Positions 7,000-14,648 of a DNA stretch of 64,000 bases are shown piece by piece. Origin of the DNA: an uncultured Pelagibacteraceae bacterium (GTDB taxonomy: Bacteria; Pseudomonadota; Alphaproteobacteria; Pelagibacterales; Pelagibacteraceae); assembly GCA_902596185.1 (NCBI GenBank), contig CACJSX010000003.1:1-64000 (forward strand), given 5' to 3'. How positions within the stretch are numbered: position 1 is the first letter of the stretch; each line of letters opens with the position of its first letter. Position numbers and translations under genes: made by a program. The notes beneath the pieces were generated by a model that was not told the DNA's origin, did not search any database, and saw nothing but the letters and a program-made list of their open reading frames with translations.

Positions 7000-9404
7000 T
7001 AGCTTCTCATTTTTTGACCACTTGGATCATAAAGTGGTTCTTTAATTATTGAGCAATTAAATAAATCTCCATTTATCTCTACTTGAATTTTATTTTCAGA
7101 ATTAATGTTTTTTTGATCAACAAAAGTAAACGCTACACTTTTATTTACAAAATGAGCAAAACCACCTGAAGTTACATAACCAATACTTTGATCTCCATTC
7201 ATAACAGCTTCATTATTTGTTACATCAATATCATTTGTTTCAACAATTAATGGTATGAGTTTATTTGAAGAATTTTCCTTTTGTGCACTTTCTTTACCAA
7301 TAAACTCTTTATCCCAATTAATAAAAACATCTAAGCCTGTCTCTTTTGCAGTAAAATCTGGTCTATAATCTAAAGTCCAAGCTCCCCAATTTTTCTCTAA
7401 CCTCATTGACATTAATGCTCTTCCACCAAATGGTTTAATATTAAATTCTTTTCCAGCTTTCATTAATTCTTCATAAAGTTTTAATTGATAGTGAGGTGCT
7501 ACATAAATTTCGTATCCAAGTTCACCAGTAAATGAAATTCTATTTATTATTGCTGGAACACCCCCAACAAACATTCTTCTAGAATCTCTAAATTTAAATT
7601 TTTCATTTGAAACATCGTCTCTTACAATTTTTTCTAAAACTTTCCTTGAGTTAGGTCCCGCGATAGATAAACCGTGATACTCATCTGATCTATTAGAATA
7701 ACTTAAATTAAATTTATCTAAATGACTCTCAAACCAACGTCTATGCATTTCTTGAGCAGCTCCAGAACCAAACACCATGAATTCATTTTCATCTAAACAA
7801 GCCACGGTTAAATCACCACATAACTTTCCTCTATATGACAACATTGGGGATAAAGATATTCTTCCTGGCTTTGGAAGTCGTCCAGCCATTATGTGATCTA
7901 AAAATTTTCTAGAATCAGGACCTTTGAATTCATGTTTTGAAAAGTTGGCAACTTCTATTAAACCAACATTTTCTCTTACATTAATAACTTCCTTTGAAAC
8001 ATAGTCATGTGATCTTGATCTTTTAATAGTAGGCTCTTCATGAGCATCTTCTTTATTATTTGCAAACCACAAAACATTTTCTAAACCAAAGCTATCTCCC
8101 ATAACAGCACCTTGATTTACAAAACGATCATACAGTGCAGTAGTTTTTTGTTTTCTTCCTTTTGGTAAAGTTTCATTTGGAAAAGTCATAATAAATCTTC
8201 GCTCATAATTTTCCGAAGATTTAATAGTTCCATACTGAGGTGAAGCATAATCTCCAAAACGAGCAACATCCATTGCCCAAACATCAATAGAGGGCTCTCC
8301 ATCTATAATCCATTCAGCAATACATTTCCCAACACCGCCACCTTGGCAAAATCCAGCCATAACACCAACTGCAACCCAATAATTTTTCATACCTGGTACT
8401 GGACCAATTAAAGGGCTTCCGTCTGGACCAAAAGTAAAAGGACCATTAACTATATTTTTTATACCTGCACGCTCTAAAGCTGGCATTCTTTCAAAACCAA
8501 TTGCTAATCTATCTTCTATATTATCTAACTTTGGCTCAAGTAACTCATGACCAAAATTCATTGGTGTACCCTGTACTTTCCAAGGTGTTGATTTTGGCTC
8601 ATAGGTTCCAAGCAACATTCCTTTTCCTTCTTGTCTAAAGTAAATATTTCCCTCAAAATCTGTTCCTATAGGTAGTCTTTGATCGTCCATTGCTTCGATT
8701 TCAGGAATAGGTTCGGTGATTAAATAATGGTGCTCCATTGGTTGAACAGGAAGGTTAAGCCCAGCTAATTGCCCAACTTCTCTTGCCCATAAACCACCAG
8801 CGTTAATTACTATTTGAGCATTAATATTTCCTTTTTCAGTAAAGACATCCCAAGTCCCGTCTTCTTTTTGTTTCGTGTCCTTAACAACTGTGTGAGTGTA
8901 ATATTTTCCACCATGAACTTTTGCAGCTTTTGCAAAAGCATAAGTAACTCCTGATGGATCAACTTCACCATCAATAGGATCCCATAATGCTAGCAAGTAT
9001 CTAGATGGATCAATTAAAGGATGTTTCTTTTTTACTTCCTCTAGAGAAATAAACTCTTGATCAAGTCCCATGTATCTTGCTTTTGATCTTTCTCTTTTTA
9101 AATATTCAGCCCACACTTCGTTTGATGCTAAATAAAATCCTCCACTAGGTTTAAATCCAGTTGAGTGACCAGACTCTTTTTCTATCTCTTTATACAAGCC
9201 TATCGTATAAGCCATCATCCTAGAAATATTTGGATCTGAAGATATTACATGAACATTTCCTGCTGCATGCCAAGACGAACCAGAAGTAAGCTCATTTCTT
9301 TCAAGCAAGATACAATCCTTTAATCCAAATTTAGATAAATGATAAAGAATAGAGCACCCTACTACACCACCTCCTATGATTACTACCTTCGCATGCTTTT
9401 CCAT
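6999..9404 (-). CDS. Dimethylglycine/sarcosine dehydrogenase-like FAD and THF protein
   Basis: This is an 801-residue two-module enzyme. The N-terminal half is an FAD-dependent amine oxidoreductase with the dinucleotide motif VIIGGGVVGCS at residues 8-18 and SSWHAAGNVH nearby. The C-terminal half (about residues 430-801) is a GcvT-like tetrahydrofolate domain with FTGELGYEIYV and RALMSMRLEKNWG. Such fusions oxidise N-methyl groups of dimethylglycine or sarcosine and pass formaldehyde to THF. The family is usually 800-860 residues, so it is full length. The start overlaps the end of bhmT by one base. Since BhmT makes dimethylglycine, dimethylglycine is the most likely substrate; sarcosine is the alternative. 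Confidence 0.85.
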   Translation of the reverse strand: MEKHAKVVIIGGGVVGCSILYHLSKFGLKDCILLERNELTSGSSWHAAGNVHVISSDPNISRMMAYTIGLYKEIEKESGHSTGFKPSGGFYLASNEVWAEYLKRERSKARYMGLDQEFISLEEVKKKHPLIDPSRYLLALWDPIDGEVDPSGVTYAFAKAAKVHGGKYYTHTVVKDTKQKEDGTWDVFTEKGNINAQIVINAGGLWAREVGQLAGLNLPVQPMEHHYLITEPIPEIEAMDDQRLPIGTDFEGNIYFRQEGKGMLLGTYEPKSTPWKVQGTPMNFGHELLEPKLDNIEDRLAIGFERMPALERAGIKNIVNGPFTFGPDGSPLIGPVPGMKNYWVAVGVMAGFCQGGGVGKCIAEWIIDGEPSIDVWAMDVARFGDYASPQYGTIKSSENYERRFIMTFPNETLPKGRKQKTTALYDRFVNQGAVMGDSFGLENVLWFANNKEDAHEEPTIKRSRSHDYVSKEVINVRENVGLIEVANFSKHEFKGPDSRKFLDHIMAGRLPKPGRISLSPMLSYRGKLCGDLTVACLDENEFMVFGSGAAQEMHRRWFESHLDKFNLSYSNRSDEYHGLSIAGPNSRKVLEKIVRDDVSNEKFKFRDSRRMFVGGVPAIINRISFTGELGYEIYVAPHYQLKLYEELMKAGKEFNIKPFGGRALMSMRLEKNWGAWTLDYRPDFTAKETGLDVFINWDKEFIGKESAQKENSSNKLIPLIVETNDIDVTNNEAVMNGDQSIGYVTSGGFAHFVNKSVAFTFVDQKNINSENKIQVEINGDLFNCSIIKEPLYDPSGQKMRS

Positions 9405-10444
9405 TAGTATTTAATTTCCTTGTTTACTTTTTTTAGAGATTTATCTGTACCATGATGGAAGTGTTTGCTCATATCAGGCATATATTTCATTGAAATTGGT
9501 TTTTTTCCAATTGCAACTGACATTTCTCTTACGTGATGTGCTTCTGCTCCACAACATATACCAATAAAATTTATTTTGTTCTTAACACAATCTTTTGCAA
9601 ACTCTGCCATTTCAAATCTGTTACAAAACAAATTATCTAAAGCTACTGGGAATGCATTTCCCCCTGGAATACAATTACAACCATGATCAGTTATATTTAG
9701 AAAACCAGGTTCTTCCTCTGTTGTTCTGTATGGTACTGGAAGTCCAGCAACATGACATGAAACTTTTTCTCTAACTTTTTTTAATAGTTTCATTGTCATT
9801 TCAGGTCCTCGATAACAATTTAAACCAACTACATCTGCACCTAAATCTTCCATCATTTTGCAAGCATCTTCAGCGGTATGACCTTCTCTAGTTTTGTCTC
9901 CTCTAGGAATAGCAAAATTACAAACTGCAACAAGACCTGCATCCTTGATAGCTTTTAATGCTATCTTCATTTCTTCTGTCCAATTTATGGTTTCTGCAAT
10001 TACAAAATCAACACCAGCTTCTTTCGCCCAAGCTATCTGTTCTTCATACATTTGTTGACATTGTTTATGAGTATTAGCATCACCAGGATCAAATACGTTT
10101 GTATTAGCTACATCTCCACAAACCATTAAATCTAAATCTTTAAATTCATTCGCAGCATCTTTCGCTATCTTAAGAGCATTTTTTTGGAGTGGCTCTAACA
10201 TATCTTCTTTGCCAATAATTCTCAGTTTTTCTCTATGTCCATAATAAGTAAATGCCTGAACAACATCTGATCCAGCTCTAATAAATTCTCTATGTAGCTG
10301 AGTTACTACCTCAGGATGTTCTAAAACTACTTCTGGAACAAATGGACCCGCTGAAAGATAACCTCTTCTTTCCATTGCAAAAAGGTATCCTTCTGCACAC
10401 ATAATAGGTCCTTCATTTAATCTAGTAATAAGATCTTTTTTCAT
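9404..10444 (-). CDS. bhmT: Betaine-homocysteine S-methyltransferase
   Basis: This is a 346-residue homocysteine S-methyltransferase-fold enzyme. The three zinc ligands are C210 (GLNCYRG) and the pair C297-C298 (ICCGAEAHH), matching the spacing in animal BHMT. GCNCIPGGNAFPVALDN is also typical of the betaine-specific bacterial group. It transfers a methyl group from glycine betaine to homocysteine, giving dimethylglycine and methionine. The gene lies 11 bases after the Rieske oxygenase gene and overlaps the DMGDH-like gene by one base, so both enzymes of the betaine-to-sarcosine route are produced together. Confidence 0.9.
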   Translation of the reverse strand: MKKDLITRLNEGPIMCAEGYLFAMERRGYLSAGPFVPEVVLEHPEVVTQLHREFIRAGSDVVQAFTYYGHREKLRIIGKEDMLEPLQKNALKIAKDAANEFKDLDLMVCGDVANTNVFDPGDANTHKQCQQMYEEQIAWAKEAGVDFVIAETINWTEEMKIALKAIKDAGLVAVCNFAIPRGDKTREGHTAEDACKMMEDLGADVVGLNCYRGPEMTMKLLKKVREKVSCHVAGLPVPYRTTEEEPGFLNITDHGCNCIPGGNAFPVALDNLFCNRFEMAEFAKDCVKNKINFIGICCGAEAHHVREMSVAIGKKPISMKYMPDMSKHFHHGTDKSLKKVNKEIKY

Positions 10445-10455
10445 AATTTATCCTT

Positions 10456-11634
10456 TCATTTCATTATATTATTTGCAACCCATTTGTGGAAATGATGGGT
10501 GGGATTATCCATCACAGGTGAAAAGTTTCCCCCATTATAAGATGGTGATTTTCTCCCATCTTGCATTCCCTCAATTATATTTAAATCTTCACTTTGAACT
10601 CCTTTCCAAAGTTCAAAGTTTTGTTTTCTAAGTGATTTAAATTTTTTCGAATTTGCCGCTTCATTGCCAACATAATAAATTTCCATATGCTCTTTGGTGT
10701 ATTCATTATTTACTGGTTCTAGCCAGTAAGCATAAAAATGGTCTTTATGTATCCCAAGCATAACATTTGGGAAAAGAGCAACATATTCTGCAATATGTTC
10801 TTGATCTTTTGGCCAATTTGGGAATGTTGGAAATTTTAAGTTACTTTTGAACCTTGGGTTATAAACCATTGTACCTTGGCCTGCAAAACGATTTGGTAAT
10901 CCTTGAATATGATAATGATCATCAATTTTTGAGTAAGAGTTTAAACCAGGATGAACCCATGGAAGATGATAACTTTCACAATAATTTTCTATTGCAAACT
11001 TCCAATTGCATTTAGCATTCAAATTAAAATAACCATGATCGTTTGAATAAACTATTAAATCTCTATCCTTTACTGACCAAAATTTTTTCCATCTATCACT
11101 TAAAGGTTTAATATATTTTTCAAAATCAATTTCATTATTATTTAAATTTACAAAAATTAAATCTAACCAAACATTAGATCTAACTTCCTTAAGCCCACTT
11201 TTTGATTTACTAAATTTATTACAATTATGTTTATTCATTCCACCAATATGAGGTGTCGCTATTAGCTTGCCGCTCATATCGTAGGACCAAGAGTGATAAG
11301 GACATCTTATTACATTTTTAATTTTACATTTTTCTTGAAGAATCTTAAATCCTCGATGACTACAAACATTATGAAAAACTTTTATTTTTTTATTTTTATC
11401 TCTTAAAATAATTAATGGTATTCCTAAAAGATCAAATGGTTTTGCATCTCCAACATTGGGAATTGAGCTCCCAACACCAATTACAACCCATTTATTTTCA
11501 AATATTTTTTTTCTTTCAATAGATAAATACTCATTATTAGTATAGCACTCGTTAGGTAGACCATGAGCTTTATCAATATTTTTATTTACTGCTTTTATTT
11601 TTTTTAAATCGACTATGTGTGATAACTTTTTCAT
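10456..11634 (-). CDS. Rieske [2Fe-2S] mononuclear iron oxygenase (GbcA/choline monooxygenase-like)
   Basis: This is a 392-residue oxygenase alpha subunit. The Rieske cluster ligands are C91-x-H93 and C111-x2-H114 (CSHRG and CPYHSW). The catalytic iron site includes H223 and H228 in ESYHLPWVHPG. This layout is found in glycine betaine monooxygenase GbcA, choline monooxygenase and related N-methyl oxygenases. It is the first gene of the long minus-strand run and sits just upstream of bhmT. No reductase (GbcB-like) gene is in the window, so electrons must come from a partner elsewhere. Glycine betaine, choline, carnitine or proline betaine are all possible substrates. Confidence 0.85.
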   Translation of the reverse strand: MKKLSHIVDLKKIKAVNKNIDKAHGLPNECYTNNEYLSIERKKIFENKWVVIGVGSSIPNVGDAKPFDLLGIPLIILRDKNKKIKVFHNVCSHRGFKILQEKCKIKNVIRCPYHSWSYDMSGKLIATPHIGGMNKHNCNKFSKSKSGLKEVRSNVWLDLIFVNLNNNEIDFEKYIKPLSDRWKKFWSVKDRDLIVYSNDHGYFNLNAKCNWKFAIENYCESYHLPWVHPGLNSYSKIDDHYHIQGLPNRFAGQGTMVYNPRFKSNLKFPTFPNWPKDQEHIAEYVALFPNVMLGIHKDHFYAYWLEPVNNEYTKEHMEIYYVGNEAANSKKFKSLRKQNFELWKGVQSEDLNIIEGMQDGRKSPSYNGGNFSPVMDNPTHHFHKWVANNIMK

Positions 11635-11636
11635 TT

Positions 11637-11667
11637 CAACTTTTATTAAACCTCCTTGTTTAAGTTG
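11637..11667 (-). promoter_or_regulatory. Leader hairpin presenting the Shine-Dalgarno sequence of the betaine operon
   Basis: Read on the minus strand, CAACTT-AAAC lies before AAGGAG and GTTT...AAGTTG after it. This can fold into a hairpin with the ribosome-binding site AAGGAG in the loop and a five-base AATAA bulge, ending three bases before the ATG at 11634. It could tune translation of the Rieske-bhmT operon. I found no clear match to a known riboswitch. The pairing is seen directly; the regulatory role is inference. Confidence 0.35.
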
Positions 11668-11910
11668 GAATTAATTAAAGCTAAATTTTTACGATTCTCT
11701 TATTATGATTTGTTGAAATACGGTCTTGCAATTTAAAATATAAACAAACTCTTTGAAAAAAAAATTTGCAGAAAATTTCATTAAAAAACACTATCCCTTA
11801 ATAAATCTTATTTAAAGACAATTTGGCTTCAACTAATAGTTGAAAGATATTTGCAATCTTTTCATTGTTGTGTTCTAGTATTTATTCGAAAATTAACTGA
11901 CGGAGAAATA
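11668..11910. promoter_or_regulatory. Divergent intergenic region between the betaine operon and the ProX-like gene
   Basis: About 240 bases of AT-rich, non-coding DNA separate the minus-strand Rieske gene from the plus-strand binding-protein gene, and it must hold both promoters. A Shine-Dalgarno sequence (GGAGA) precedes the ATG at 11911. I cannot place -35 and -10 boxes with confidence in such AT-rich sequence. Confidence 0.5.
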
Positions 11911-12921
11911 ATGAGAAAATTAAAAACAATACTATTTTCTACGATTTTGGCATTTGGTATGACTTCTTTTGCTAACGCTTGTGGAAAATTAGTGATTGCC
12001 GAACAAAACTGGGCATCAGCCGAGTTAATGGCAAACGTTGATAAAATCATCCTAGAAGAAGGATATGGATGTGACGTAGAATTAGTACCAGGTGCTACTA
12101 TGCCTACATTTACTTCGATGAATGACAAAGGAACACCTGACATGAACCCTGAACAATGGGCTAATGCAGTTTACACTCCTTTAAAAAAAGCAGTAAGTGA
12201 GAAAAGATTAATTATTGCAAACAAGGCACCAATTACTGGTCTAGGTGAAGGTTGGTGGTTAAATCCAGCAGCTTTAAAAAAACATCCAGAGCTTAAAGGG
12301 ATGACAGCAATTCAAATCCTAGAACGTCCTGATTTATTTCCAGACAAAGAAGATCCATCAAAAGGAGCTTTCATGGGATGTCCTGCTGGTTGGGGATGTC
12401 AATTAGCTAACGCTAACCTTTACAGAGCTTTTGATATGGAAAAAAAAGGATGGAAATTAATTGATCCAGGTTCTGCTGCAGGTTTAGATGGTTCTATCGC
12501 TAAAGCTTCAGACTCTGGTGAGCCATGGTTTGGTTATTATTGGAACCCAACTTCAATGGTTGGAAAATATAATTTACAACCAGTAGACTTTGGCGTTCCT
12601 TTTGCAGGAAGAGATAACTGGGATAATTGCATCACCCTAGCGGAGCAAGATTGTGCAAACCCAAAACCAACTGCATGGACAAAATCTGAAGTTAACTCAA
12701 TTGTAAGTGCTAACTTTGCAAAAACTGGTGGAAAAGATGTTCTAAGTTACGTTGAAAATAGAACCTATCCAGGTACTGTAATGAACGGAATGTTGGTTTA
12801 CATGGCTGATAACCAGGCTAAAGGTTCAGATGCTGCAGTTGAGTTTTTAATTAAGCATGAAGATATTTGGACTAAGTGGGTATCTTCAGATGCCGCAAAA
12901 AAAATCAAAAAAAGTTTATAA
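11911..12921 (+). CDS. Periplasmic betaine-type (ProX/OpuAC-like) substrate-binding protein
   Basis: This encodes 336 residues. I place the start at 11911 because GGAGA lies just upstream and the product then begins with a normal signal peptide (MRKLKTILFSTILAFG...ANA, cleavage before CGKL). An in-frame start 60 bases further up gives an unconvincing extension. The mature protein has the ProX-like NWASAE start and many tryptophans and tyrosines of the type that form cages around quaternary ammonium groups. Five cysteines are paired closely (GCPAGWGC, NCITLAEQDC). It is followed by a permease, a MetF-like and a DmdA-like gene, so its ligand is probably a methylated compound later demethylated. 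The exact ligand is unknown. Confidence 0.85.
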   Translation: MRKLKTILFSTILAFGMTSFANACGKLVIAEQNWASAELMANVDKIILEEGYGCDVELVPGATMPTFTSMNDKGTPDMNPEQWANAVYTPLKKAVSEKRLIIANKAPITGLGEGWWLNPAALKKHPELKGMTAIQILERPDLFPDKEDPSKGAFMGCPAGWGCQLANANLYRAFDMEKKGWKLIDPGSAAGLDGSIAKASDSGEPWFGYYWNPTSMVGKYNLQPVDFGVPFAGRDNWDNCITLAEQDCANPKPTAWTKSEVNSIVSANFAKTGGKDVLSYVENRTYPGTVMNGMLVYMADNQAKGSDAAVEFLIKHEDIWTKWVSSDAAKKIKKSL

Positions 12922-12933
12922 TTAACTTTTAAT

Positions 12934-12960
12934 TACGAGCCTATTTAATATAGGCTCGTA
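12934..12960 (+). terminator. Perfect 11-bp intercistronic hairpin after the binding-protein gene
   Basis: TACGAGCCTAT (12934-12944) and ATAGGCTCGTA (12950-12960) pair perfectly around a TTAAT loop. It starts 13 bases after the stop codon. It is followed by A-residues, not a T-run, so on the plus strand it is more likely a hairpin protecting the upstream message, or a partial terminator, than a strong terminator. This would give more binding protein than permease. Confidence 0.55.
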
Positions 12961-12972
12961 AAAAATATATTT

Positions 12973-13857
12973 ATGGAATTTTTTACTGAATTTCCAGAAA
13001 TGGGAAGAAGATCCCAAATGGAGCTAAGAAAGGGTATAGACTTAGCTTTTAGAAATTTTTCAAGAGAATATGGGGATAATATAGAAGCATTTTTTGATCC
13101 ATTATTATTTTTTTTAGTATCATTAGAAAAATTATTATTATCTACACCATGGATAATAATTATTGCAATAATTTGTGGATTAGCATGGTTGGGTTCAAAA
13201 AGTTGGAAATTAGTGGTTGGAAGTGCAATTGCTTTTTTATTAATCGGTTATTTTGGAATGTGGGAAGATTGTATGGCAACAGTTGCAATTATTACTGTAT
13301 GTACAATCATTTGTATTGTTGTTGGTATTCCAATAGGAATTGTAATGGCTAGATCCTCTAGAGCAGAAAAAACAATACTTCCTGTTTTGGATATGATGCA
13401 AACAATACCAAGTTTTGTTTATTTAATACCAATTTTAATGTTGTTAGGTATAGGAAAGGTTCCGGGATTAATTGCTGTTTGTGTTTATGCAGTTCCTCCA
13501 ATTATTAGATTAACTAATTTAGGTATTAGAGAAGTAGATAAAGAGACTTTGGAGGCTAGTGAAGCTTTTGGAGCAACTACAACTCAAAAATTAAAATCTG
13601 TTCAAATTCCGCTAGCTTTACCCACTGTTTTTGCTGGTGTAAACCAAACCATAATGATGGCTTTAGCTATGGTGGTAATTGCTTCTATGATAGGCGTAAA
13701 AGGTCTAGGTGTGCCAATATTAAGAGCTGTTTCTAACCAATATTTGGCTCTTGGTATGATGAATGGATTAGCAATAGTTGCTCTCGCAATTGTCTTTGAT
13801 AGGGTAACTCAAGAATATGGAAGAAGGATCCAAAAGCATAGAGGTCAGATAAAATAG
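12973..13857 (+). CDS. ABC transporter permease, ProW-like
   Basis: This is a 294-residue inner-membrane protein with about six to seven hydrophobic segments. The region EASEAFGATTTQKLKSVQIPLALP near residue 195 is the EAA motif by which such permeases contact their ATPase. Other ProW-like stretches are LDMMQTIPSFVYLIP and GIGKVPGLIAV. No ATPase gene is present in this cassette; the nearest ProV-like ATPase is at 46211-47242. It lies 51 bases downstream of the binding-protein gene with the hairpin between. Import of a betaine-like osmolyte is expected from family and context. Confidence 0.85.
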   Translation: MEFFTEFPEMGRRSQMELRKGIDLAFRNFSREYGDNIEAFFDPLLFFLVSLEKLLLSTPWIIIIAIICGLAWLGSKSWKLVVGSAIAFLLIGYFGMWEDCMATVAIITVCTIICIVVGIPIGIVMARSSRAEKTILPVLDMMQTIPSFVYLIPILMLLGIGKVPGLIAVCVYAVPPIIRLTNLGIREVDKETLEASEAFGATTTQKLKSVQIPLALPTVFAGVNQTIMMALAMVVIASMIGVKGLGVPILRAVSNQYLALGMMNGLAIVALAIVFDRVTQEYGRRIQKHRGQIK

Positions 13858-13919
13858 TTGATACTTTGATGCATCGAATTTTCTAGACTCATATTTCAAA
13901 ATAAATAAAAATCTCCCCT

Positions 13920-14648
13920 ATGAATTTTTCATTGGAAATAGGTCCTAAAACAGAGGTTGATAAAGTTCCAGCATTATCTGATGTTTACATTACCATGCTA
14001 CCTGGAGGTGATTACAGAGAGACTGCTGATAAAGCGATAGAGCTTGTAAAAAAAGGATTCAACCCTGTGCCTCATTTTCCTGCTAGATCAATGCATGATG
14101 AAAAAGAACTTAAAGATTATGTTTCTAGATGCAAAGATGGAGGAGTAAAGCAAGCATTAATTATTGGAGGTGGAAGAGAGCCGGCAGGTAAATTTGATAG
14201 TTCATTTCAACTTTTAGAGACAGGGTATTTTGAAAAAATGAAAATAGGAATTGCTGGACATCCCGAGGGGAGTCCTGATATATCCGACTCAGATTTAGAA
14301 AAAGCTATGATAGATAAAAAGCCTTACGCTGATTATATTGTAACACAATGGTTACTTAATCCTCAGCCTATTATAGATTTTATTTCTAAGCAAAGCGTAC
14401 CAGTGCATGTGGGAATCACTGGGCCTTTAAAAATATCTAGCCTAATTAAATTTGCTAATATTGTAGGGGCAAAAAATTCCTTAAACTTTCTTAAATCTAA
14501 TTTTACTAAGGCATTAGATTTATTGAAACCTAAAGACCCTAATGATTTAATTGGGAAAGTTAAATCGCACACTGATAACTTCCACATTTATACATTCGGC
14601 GGCTTGAAGGAAACTAACAAGTGGTTGAGGGAGAATAGTTATGTCTAA
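13920..14648 (+). CDS. Short methylenetetrahydrofolate reductase-like protein
   Basis: This is a 242-residue protein with a MetF-like TIM-barrel pattern: PHFPARSMHDEKEL, IIGGGREPAG in the flavin-binding region, IGIAGHPEGSP, and VTQWLLN corresponding to the family's F-x-T-Q segment. Usual MetF is about 280-300 residues, so this is a compact version. MetF interconverts methyl-THF and methylene-THF with FAD. It overlaps the following demethylase gene by eight bases. The clear inference is that methyl-THF made by the demethylase is oxidised here to methylene-THF, the reverse of the usual biosynthetic direction. Confidence 0.75.
   Translation: MNFSLEIGPKTEVDKVPALSDVYITMLPGGDYRETADKAIELVKKGFNPVPHFPARSMHDEKELKDYVSRCKDGGVKQALIIGGGREPAGKFDSSFQLLETGYFEKMKIGIAGHPEGSPDISDSDLEKAMIDKKPYADYIVTQWLLNPQPIIDFISKQSVPVHVGITGPLKISSLIKFANIVGAKNSLNFLKSNFTKALDLLKPKDPNDLIGKVKSHTDNFHIYTFGGLKETNKWLRENSYV

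Noticed and set aside
11640-11760. SAM-II/SAM-V-like riboswitch in the leader upstream of the bhmT operon
   Set aside because: SAR11 bhmT genes are known to carry such elements, and pieces like ACCGTATT and AAAGCTAAA occur here, but AAAGCTAAA is on the opposite strand from the needed one and I could not fit the pseudoknot. Only the simple hairpin is reported.
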